DNA from: Tardiphaga sp.
GTDB lineage: Bacteria; Pseudomonadota; Alphaproteobacteria; Rhizobiales; Xanthobacteraceae
Length of the DNA stretch: 13,829 bases
Direction of reading: 5' to 3'
NCBI GenBank assembly: GCA_028290765.1
Contig: JAQGJF010001105.1
Coordinates: 1 to 13,829, forward strand
The translations under genes and the position numbers were made by a program. The notes under the pieces are model-generated. The model saw only the letters and a program-made list of their open reading frames with translations, did no database searches and had not been told where the DNA came from. This document shows, in pieces, positions 6,807-13,829 of the stretch (the first letter of the stretch is position 1; every line of letters begins with the position of its first letter).

Positions 6807-6851
6807 TCGGAAAACCCCCGTGATGGATATATGGGGCGTTGTCGCCGCAAG

Positions 6852-8240
6852 TCACATGCTGGCTGCAAACGCCCGGAAGGCCGGACTGGCGCGCAACACG
6901 TCCCTTCCGGCCGCGATCACGTCATCGACCTGTTGTGGCGGCAGCTGGAAGCGCGTCGGCACGGTCTCCAGCACGGCGGCGCGCGCCGGCTCGAGCTGAT
7001 CGAAGCCCAGCCGTCCGATGAAGAACCGCAGGTCCTTGCAATTCCAGCCGGGAGCGGCGCCGTAACGGGCACGCTCCGCCGCGGACAGGCCGCAGCGCCA
7101 GCGGATCAACGAGCCCTGCCATTCGCTCATGGTGCGGTCGAACGCCGAATAGCTGGCGCCGACGCTGGCGTCGATGGTGGTGTCGACGGCGGCCTTCACC
7201 ACGTCGACGCCGCTCGGTCCCTCGACGGTATTGATCCAATCGCCGGACAGGCCGGCCTTGGAATCGACCACCAGGAAGATGCCGCGCCGGACCTTGACGG
7301 CCTGCTGCGGCGTCAGCGGACCATACGCCGTGTCGGATGATGCGCGCGCGATGGTGAAGCCGGAGATGCCGTAATTGTCGACCAGGCCGCCATCCATCAG
7401 CTTGATGTAGGGAACCGCGCCCTCGCGGTAGCGTACCACCGCCTTCGCGTACGAGCTCAGCATCGGCGGCGCATTGCGATCCGCCGCGGCGCGCGCGATC
7501 CATGGCGGCAGCGGCTCGTTGCAGGTGCCGGGAAACGCCTGGACCACGGCCGGCGCAAACGCGATCGGCACCGCAGCGGAAGCTGCGACCGCGTTCGACA
7601 GCGGATATTGGCTGATGTCGCTGCAGATCGCCGTGAACGCGGTGGCGTCGAACACGAACGGGACGCGGTTGTAGATGTCGGAGGCATTGATCCAGACCCG
7701 CGGCGAGCCGACATTGCGGAACTGGCCGAAATTGGCGCCGTCGAACAGATTGGCGTCGAGCCATCTGGTAAATCCCGTGGAGTCGTTGATGCCACCGGAG
7801 AAGGCACGACCGATGGTGCCGAGCGACAGCGTGGTCTGCAGCCCCTCCTCGGCATTGCGCAGCAGAAACCGTTCGCGGAAATCCGCCAGCGCCGCCCGCT
7901 TCTTCAGGCCGACATAGGCGGCGGTCACCGAGCCACCGGAAACGCCGGAGATGAAATCGATGCGATCGAACATCGAATCGGTCGCGCGCGGCATCCGGAC
8001 CCGGTCCATCTCCTGCAGGACCCCGAACGAGAACGCCGCCGCGCGGGTACCGCCGCCGGAAAACGACAGTCCGATCAGGAGATCGTCGCGTGCCGCGGGA
8101 TCCTCGAAGCCGATGGTGAGTTTGTCGGTGACGCCGCTGCCGCCGAGCGGAACATTGACCGGGATGTTGTGGACCGACGCACAGCCGAGCAATGACGCGC
8201 AGGTCGCGACGATGAGACCGATGGAACGCAACCCATGCAT
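6852..8240 (-). CDS. Patatin-like phospholipase, predicted lipoprotein
   Basis: The 462-residue product is a patatin-family acyl hydrolase using a Ser-Asp dyad. The N-terminus (about residues 1-20) is a lipoprotein signal ending in the lipobox LLGC with Cys20, so the protein is probably lipid-anchored at the cell envelope. The glycine-rich oxyanion loop is SGGGTR at 61-66, the nucleophile Ser101 is in GVSGGS, and the catalytic Asp283 is in DGGLVDNYG. All three are intact, so an active lipase or phospholipase A is likely; the substrate is unknown. The start at 8240 gives a proper signal peptide; the same frame stays open upstream into the kinase gene but only as a shadow. The 200 bp upstream hold a set of phased TGCAA boxes. 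It lies downstream of the sensor kinase on the same strand. Confidence 0.9.
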   Translation of the reverse strand: MHGLRSIGLIVATCASLLGCASVHNIPVNVPLGGSGVTDKLTIGFEDPAARDDLLIGLSFSGGGTRAAAFSFGVLQEMDRVRMPRATDSMFDRIDFISGVSGGSVTAAYVGLKKRAALADFRERFLLRNAEEGLQTTLSLGTIGRAFSGGINDSTGFTRWLDANLFDGANFGQFRNVGSPRVWINASDIYNRVPFVFDATAFTAICSDISQYPLSNAVAASAAVPIAFAPAVVQAFPGTCNEPLPPWIARAAADRNAPPMLSSYAKAVVRYREGAVPYIKLMDGGLVDNYGISGFTIARASSDTAYGPLTPQQAVKVRRGIFLVVDSKAGLSGDWINTVEGPSGVDVVKAAVDTTIDASVGASYSAFDRTMSEWQGSLIRWRCGLSAAERARYGAAPGWNCKDLRFFIGRLGFDQLEPARAAVLETVPTRFQLPPQQVDDVIAAGRDVLRASPAFRAFAASM

Positions 8241-8323
8241 CAATGTACCGCTCTCGCGCCTTCCACCGAACCATGCCCAGGGTTCGCCCGGAGGGCGCCA
8301 GCCGCGATCTCGCGTTCGGAAAG

Positions 8324-8383
8324 TGCAAACACATCCTAATGCAAACCGCTGCAATTCGATGCAAAACGATGCAAATGGCGCAA
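8324..8383. promoter_or_regulatory. Phased TGCAA boxes upstream of the patatin gene
   Basis: TGCAA begins at 8324, 8340, 8350, 8360 and 8370, so the last four are spaced exactly 10 bp, with a degenerate GCAAC after them. On the minus strand they read as TTGCA boxes, 84-143 bp upstream of the patatin ATG. A spacing of one helical turn suggests a protein binding repeatedly on one DNA face, or intrinsic bending. The site is outside both flanking genes. I cannot name the regulator. Confidence 0.5.
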
Positions 8384-8440
8384 CCGCGCCAACAGTATGG
8401 TTATTGAATGGTGAAGATGTCCGAATAGCCAAGCGTGGCG

Positions 8441-9538
8441 CTAGTTCACCACCGGCGCCTGGGCGGCATCGAACATCAGCGTGAACCAGGTGCCCTGCCC
8501 GCGAATGCTCTCGGCACGGAACGCGACATTGCCGGCGTTTTCCTTGAGCGTCTGCAGGATCAGCGCGCCGAGTTTGCGCGGCGACGGCCATTCCTGGTGT
8601 TCGCCAAGTCCGACGCCGTCGTCGGAAACGATCACCGTCACCCGCTCGCCGTCGAGCCTGCAGATCAGCTTCAACTGTCCGGCGCCGCGCCCGACGAAGG
8701 CGTATTTCAGCGCGTTGGTCAGCATCTCGTTGACCAATAGACCGGCGGGCATGGCGATGTTGATCGACAGCGGGCAATAACCGACCTCGATATCGATCTC
8801 GATGCCCGGCGTCGCGCTCGCCGCCATCACGGCGGTGGTAATGTCCGACAGATACTGGCCGAGATCGATATCGGGGGTGGCATTCTCGGCGGACAGGGTG
8901 CGGTACAGCACCGACAGCGCGTCGATCCGGCTGGCAAGCCGCGCCAAGGCCACCGACTCGCCTTCCGTCGCCGACCTCGCCTCCAGGCGGATCAGTGCTG
9001 TGACCAATTGAAGGTTGTTCTTCACCCGGTGCTGAAGCTCGCGCATCAGCATGTCGCGGTCGCGGATCTGGTTTTCGAATTGCTCGATCTGCGCCCGTTC
9101 GCGGCCGCCGATATCGACCAGCGCGGCGATCCGGAAGTTCTCGACGCCATCGTCGCTTTCGATCACCGAGGCGTAGGCCTGAACGATGACAAGCCGATCG
9201 ACCGGTCCGTTGGGACGGAACACACCGAGAAAATCCTCGCCGTCGCGGATCGCTTCGCCCAGCGTCTGGCCCGGGGTGTCTTCGTTGAGAAAGCCGTCGA
9301 GGCAAAGCCAGCTCTGGCCTTCCACGTCGGTCGACGTCATCGACATCAAACTCTCGAACGCCTTGTTGGTGTAGACGACATGCTGCTCGTCGCGGGAACC
9401 CCGCGAAACCGCCACCGCGACCGGGGCAACATCGAGCAGATGCTTGTATTTGTCGTTCTCGATCGCCCGCGCAAGCTTGGACGAACCGAGAAGTTGGTCG
9501 ACCTGTTGGGAAGACGGGCTGCCGTCGTCGGTTTTCAT
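8441..9538 (-). CDS. PAS-domain sensor histidine kinase, HisKA_2 type
   Basis: This is a 365-residue kinase without membrane segments, so it is probably cytoplasmic. A PAS domain covers about residues 30-145 (from KHLLDVAPVAVAVS, with the YTNKAFESL strand), followed by a short coiled linker and a HisKA_2 dimerisation domain. The phospho-acceptor is His170 in ELQHRVKNNLQL. The HATPase domain has the N-box NEMLTNALKYAF (from 270) and the G1 box SDDGVGL (305-311). This subgroup, related to the HWE kinases, is common in alphaproteobacteria for light, stress and general sensing. No Cys in the visible PAS segment marks it as a LOV photoreceptor. The start at 9538 (ATG) is preferred over a TTG at 9595; the ribosome site is weak. 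No response regulator is encoded nearby, so it is an orphan here. Confidence 0.92.
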   Translation of the reverse strand: MKTDDGSPSSQQVDQLLGSSKLARAIENDKYKHLLDVAPVAVAVSRGSRDEQHVVYTNKAFESLMSMTSTDVEGQSWLCLDGFLNEDTPGQTLGEAIRDGEDFLGVFRPNGPVDRLVIVQAYASVIESDDGVENFRIAALVDIGGRERAQIEQFENQIRDRDMLMRELQHRVKNNLQLVTALIRLEARSATEGESVALARLASRIDALSVLYRTLSAENATPDIDLGQYLSDITTAVMAASATPGIEIDIEVGYCPLSINIAMPAGLLVNEMLTNALKYAFVGRGAGQLKLICRLDGERVTVIVSDDGVGLGEHQEWPSPRKLGALILQTLKENAGNVAFRAESIRGQGTWFTLMFDAAQAPVVN

Positions 9539-9619
9539 ACGCGGACCATGCTCATGGCCAAACCATGACGAAAGGAAATGCGAAACGCAACGCAAATACC
9601 GGCGACACGAAATGGAACT

Positions 9620-11098
9620 TCAAGCCCACCATTTCGGCGGCGTAAACCGCCCCGCCGATTGCTCGATCACTTCGCCGAGCGAAAACAGCGTCTCTTCGTC
9701 GAAGGCGCGACCGATCAGTTGCAGGCCGAGCGGCAGGCCCTGGGCATCCGTGCCGGCGGGAACCGAAATCCCCGGTAGCCCGGCCATGTTCACGGTCACC
9801 GTGAAGATGTCGTTGAGATACATCTCGACCGGATCGGCGCCGCCTTTTTCGCCGATGCCGAAGGCCGCCGACGGCGTCGAGGGCGTCAGGATCGCGTGCA
9901 CGCCCTTGGCGAAGCACTCCTCGAAATCGCGCTTGATCAGGGTGCGTACCTTCTGCGCGCGCAAATAATAGGCATCGTAATAGCCCGCCGACAGCACATA
10001 GGTTCCGATCATGACGCGGCGGCGGACCTCAGCGCCAAAACCTTCGGCGCGGGTCTTCTCATACATGTCGGTGATGTTGCGACCCGGCACGCGCAGGCCG
10101 TAACGAACGCCGTCATAACGCGCGAGGTTCGACGAGGCTTCCGCCGGAGCGACAATATAATAGGCCGGCAGCGCGTATTTGGTGTGGGGCAGCGACACAT
10201 CGACGAGTTCCGCGCCCGCCGCCCTCAGCCAGTCGGCGCCCTGCTTCCACAATTTCTCGATTTCCTCGGGCATCCCACTGATGCGGTACTCCTTGGGAAT
10301 GCCGATCTTCATACCCTTGACGGATTTGCCGATCGACGCCTCATAGTCCGGAACCGGACGGTCGACCGAGGTGGTGTCCCTGCGGTCGTGGCCGGCCATC
10401 GAGCGCATCAGGATCGATGAGTCGCGCACGGTGCGTGCGAACGGCCCGGCCTGGTCGAGCGAGGACGCAAAGGCGACGATGCCCCAGCGCGAGCAGCGAC
10501 CATAGGTCGGCTTGATGCCGACGATCCCGGCGAACGCCGCCGGCTGCCGGATCGAACCGCCGGTATCGGTTCCGGTCGCGCCAAGACAAAGCCCGGCCGC
10601 CACCGCTGATGCCGAGCCGCCCGACGATCCGCCCGGGACCAGTTCGGTGTTGGATCCCTCGCGTCGCCACGGATTGACCACCGGGCCGAAACACGAGGTC
10701 TCGTTCGACGAGCCCATGGCGAATTCGTCATTGTTGAGCTTGCCCAGCATCACCGCGCCGTCGCGCCACAGCTGCGAGGTCACCGTGGATTCATAAGGCG
10801 GCTTGAAATCGCCGAGGATCTTCGAGCAGGCGGTGGTTCGCACGCCCTTGGTCGCGAACAGATCCTTGATTCCCAGCGGGATGCCGCCGAGTGGACCGCC
10901 CTCGCCCTTGGCAATCCTGGCATCCGCCGACTGCGCCATGTCGCGGGCCTGATCCGGCGTCTCCAGCACGAAGGCATTGAGCACGCGCGCCGCCTCGACC
11001 GCCGCAATATGGGCGTCGGTCAACTCGACGGACGTGAAGGATTTTTTCGCGAGGCCATCGCGGGCCTCGGCCAGCGTCAGTGACGTCAAATCAGTCAT
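9620..11098 (-). CDS. gatA: Aspartyl/glutamyl-tRNA amidotransferase subunit A
   Basis: GatA is the glutaminase subunit of GatCAB. It frees ammonia from glutamine and passes it to GatB for amidation of mischarged tRNA. The product has 492 residues, the normal length. The amidase-signature triad is complete: Lys78 in GIKDLF, cis-Ser158 in [11 protein letters not shown], and nucleophile Ser182 in [11 protein letters not shown]. The C-terminal [18 protein letters not shown] region (here [14 protein letters not shown]) and GLPGISVP are also typical. The ATG at 11098 overlaps the stop of the small upstream gene as ATGA, which suggests translational coupling. It is followed after 81 bp by the sensor kinase gene and not by gatB. 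Confidence 0.97.
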   Translation of the reverse strand: MTDLTSLTLAEARDGLAKKSFTSVELTDAHIAAVEAARVLNAFVLETPDQARDMAQSADARIAKGEGGPLGGIPLGIKDLFATKGVRTTACSKILGDFKPPYESTVTSQLWRDGAVMLGKLNNDEFAMGSSNETSCFGPVVNPWRREGSNTELVPGGSSGGSASAVAAGLCLGATGTDTGGSIRQPAAFAGIVGIKPTYGRCSRWGIVAFASSLDQAGPFARTVRDSSILMRSMAGHDRRDTTSVDRPVPDYEASIGKSVKGMKIGIPKEYRISGMPEEIEKLWKQGADWLRAAGAELVDVSLPHTKYALPAYYIVAPAEASSNLARYDGVRYGLRVPGRNITDMYEKTRAEGFGAEVRRRVMIGTYVLSAGYYDAYYLRAQKVRTLIKRDFEECFAKGVHAILTPSTPSAAFGIGEKGGADPVEMYLNDIFTVTVNMAGLPGISVPAGTDAQGLPLGLQLIGRAFDEETLFSLGEVIEQSAGRFTPPKWWA

Positions 11099-11301
11099 TT
11101 ATCAACCGGGCTGCAGAAGAACGGAGACAGGGTTTTGTCATTTTCCGGGGCATCAAGCGCGGCCTTGTCCGCCGCCTGGAGCTTGTCGAGCACCTCGCCC
11201 ATCGCCTTGTCGGGATCGGCGGCCTTGCCCTGACGCTCCATCGCATCGAGATAATCCATATAGGCCTGATAGGCCTTTTCATCGTCGCAGAGCAGGCACA
11301 T
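11095..11301 (-). CDS. 68-residue CxxC protein between gatC and gatA
   Basis: This small protein starts [19 protein letters not shown], giving a Cys-x-x-Cys at residues 2-5; a third Cys lies near the end in FFCSP. The middle is a charged amphipathic helix ([11 protein letters not shown] onward). I know it only as a conserved hypothetical in related bacteria. The CxxC pair could bind metal or be redox active, but two or three cysteines do not prove it. It starts 25 bp after the gatC stop and its TGA overlaps the gatA ATG, so it is almost certainly in the gat transcript and translated with gatA. The ribosome site is weak (GGGA about 7 nt upstream). The frame is open upstream to 11412, but that part overlaps gatC. 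A role in GatCAB is only suggested by position. Confidence 0.8.
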   Translation of the reverse strand: MCLLCDDEKAYQAYMDYLDAMERQGKAADPDKAMGEVLDKLQAADKAALDAPENDKTLSPFFCSPVDK

Positions 11302-11326
11302 GGGATTTTCCCGTAACTTGAAACGA

Positions 11327-12926
<1,600 letters not shown>

Positions 12927-13017
12927 GGCGTGCTCATTCGGTGATGGGAATTGGGGCAGCGCGGGGCATCGTTGCCGGGAGCCATGTCCAAGTCTAGCAC
13001 TACGCGACGTCCGCGAG

Positions 13018-13242
13018 CTATGCGTTCACCCGGCTTCTGAGCATCCATCGCCGCAACGCGACACCGGCCCAGATCGCCTCCACCAGTCCGAATGGCCACG
13101 CTCCCTGCAGAAAGCCATAGATCGAGCCCAGCGCGCAGGATAACGCGAATGCCAGCACCAACAGGTGGTGGCGGTCCTCCAGCGCGTAACACACCAGCAT
13201 GGCGGTCACTGCGAACAATCCAAATAGTGTCAGCCCGTCCAT
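13018..13242 (-). CDS. Small membrane protein of unknown function
   Basis: The 74-residue product begins MDGLTLFGLFAVTAMLVCYALE and has two to three hydrophobic segments (about 3-19, 27-44 and 48-63) before a basic C-terminus, RRWMLRSRVNA. By the positive-inside rule the C-terminus is probably cytoplasmic. I recall close relatives in Bradyrhizobium as hypothetical proteins, with the GFLQGAWPFGLVEAIWA segment most conserved. No catalytic residues are visible. It lies 91 bp upstream of the nitronate monooxygenase on the same strand and 54 bp after the preceding gene. The ribosome site is weak. Confidence 0.78.
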   Translation of the reverse strand: MDGLTLFGLFAVTAMLVCYALEDRHHLLVLAFALSCALGSIYGFLQGAWPFGLVEAIWAGVALRRWMLRSRVNA

Positions 13243-13296
13243 CCTGCCACCCAGCGCTCTCCAAACGCACTAAATCCGAGTCTCCAACCTCGACGG

Positions 13297-13656
13297 TCAG
13301 CGAAATTCAGCAACTACCGCAATCTTGCCAACGATCGCGTTGTTAAAGGCCGGAAGCTCTTCTGAAGGAATCCAGTATTCCAGATGAGCGGCTCCTCCGG
13401 CCTCTTTGGGGCTGTAAAGCTCAAGGAAGCTTCGCTGCACCTCGAAGCGCGTGACGAAACCTGCACCGCTTGCAGGCACGTTCCAGTCACGGGCGATTTT
13501 CACAGCATATTCCTCCGACAAGACCGGATAGAAGATGGGCTGCTCCGGAAGACGCGGGGGAAATGCCCTCATGCCGGCTTTTTGAATTAGCTCCAGTTCG
13601 CGCGGCCCGACCGGACGCCACAGAGTTACCGTTTGCTGATCTTTTTCCACGGTCAT
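13297..13656 (-). CDS. Conserved protein often annotated as ADP-ribosylation/crystallin J1
   Basis: The 119-residue product has the core TVTLWRPVGPRELELI, then AFPPRLPEQPIFYPVL, ARDWNVPASGAGFVTRFEV and HLEYWIPSEEL. I recognise this as a small bacterial family commonly labelled ADP-ribosylation/crystallin J1. At this length it lacks the metal-binding motifs expected of true ADP-ribosylglycohydrolases, so that name should not be read as a function. The start at 13656 is chosen because AGGGA lies about 8 nt upstream; a GTG at 13683 would add nine residues. It is soluble, with no signal peptide. It is divergent from ruvX, with 78 bp between the two starts. Confidence 0.78.
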   Translation of the reverse strand: MTVEKDQQTVTLWRPVGPRELELIQKAGMRAFPPRLPEQPIFYPVLSEEYAVKIARDWNVPASGAGFVTRFEVQRSFLELYSPKEAGGAAHLEYWIPSEELPAFNNAIVGKIAVVAEFR

Positions 13657-13734
13657 GACCGTTTCCCTGGCGCTCCAATTCACCGCTTGTATCCCAACTT
13701 TGCATCGATCGTAGCCAGCGTGTTATGCGAAGCG

Positions 13735-13829
13735 ATGCCTGCACCCATTCTGCCCCTGATCGAAGCCGCCGCGCAGTGGCCCGCCCGCGGCGCGCTGGTC
13801 GGCCTCGATCTCGGCACCAAGACCATCGG
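13735..13829 (+). CDS. ruvX: Pre-16S rRNA nuclease RuvX/YqgF, N-terminal part
   Basis: Only the first 31 codons are inside the window; the gene runs off the right edge. The visible protein starts MPAPILPLIEAAAQWPARG and reaches GLDLGTKTI, the RNase H-like first strand with the catalytic Asp of the YqgF/RuvX family. In E. coli YqgF acts in 16S rRNA 5' maturation. The ATG at 13735 gives the N-terminus I associate with rhizobial members; an in-frame GTG at 13720 is an alternative. The ribosome site is weak. It faces away from the gat cluster, an arrangement I associate with related genomes. Confidence 0.9.
   Translation, partial: MPAPILPLIEAAAQWPARGALVGLDLGTKTI

Noticed and set aside
8324..8383. 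CRISPR or iteron origin reading of the TGCAA boxes
   Set aside because: The units are too short and the 5-bp spacing too small for CRISPR. No replication initiator gene or AT-rich unwinding region is nearby.
8241..9305. Long upstream extension of the patatin frame into the kinase gene
   Set aside because: The part upstream of 8240 is an Arg-rich shadow of the kinase in another frame. The signal peptide and lipobox place the true start at 8240.

Overview
The window reads as ordinary chromosome from a high-GC alphaproteobacterium of the Bradyrhizobium/Rhodopseudomonas group (Nitrobacteraceae). This is inferred from the gene set: a gatC - small ORF - gatA run, a RuvX start facing away from it, and several small proteins I associate with that family. 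I could not run a search, so the genus is not proven. I see no tRNA, rRNA, CRISPR array, transposase or phage gene.

Layout. Positions 1-187 hold no gene but carry a small tandem repeat. A GT-C-like membrane glycosyltransferase gene (188-1882, minus) is split by an in-frame TGA at 344-346. A divergent RecF/SMC-like ATPase follows (2124-3275, plus), then a short Sel1-repeat protein (3328-3594, minus). Positions 3595-4337 lack a convincing gene but hold a series of hairpins ending in a plus-strand terminator-like structure. A 27-residue lysine-rich, histone-tail-like peptide lies at 4338-4421 (minus), with a palindromic element just upstream. A second gene-poor stretch runs from 4422 to 4982.

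From 4983 to 13656 every gene is on the minus strand. In transcription order: a crystallin-J1-annotated family protein, a 74-residue membrane protein, a nitronate monooxygenase, gatC, a 68-residue CxxC protein, gatA, a PAS/HisKA_2 sensor kinase, a patatin-like lipoprotein, a 101-residue protein with paired aromatic motifs, and gatB. The plus-strand ruvX begins at 13735 and is cut by the window end.

How the genes work together. GatC, GatA and GatB form the GatCAB amidotransferase, which converts Glu-tRNA(Gln) and/or Asp-tRNA(Asn) to the correctly amidated form. gatA and gatB are separated by about 3.1 kb that carries a signalling gene and a lipase-like gene. The kinase has no response regulator in view.

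Most interesting points: the interrupted glycosyltransferase; the lysine-rich micro-ORF and its palindromic leader; five TGCAA boxes, four spaced exactly 10 bp apart, upstream of the patatin gene; a near-identical 23-bp repeat bracketing the 101-residue gene and supplying both local translation leaders; and the hairpin-rich 3834-4326 region. I found no clear multi-gene novel system.
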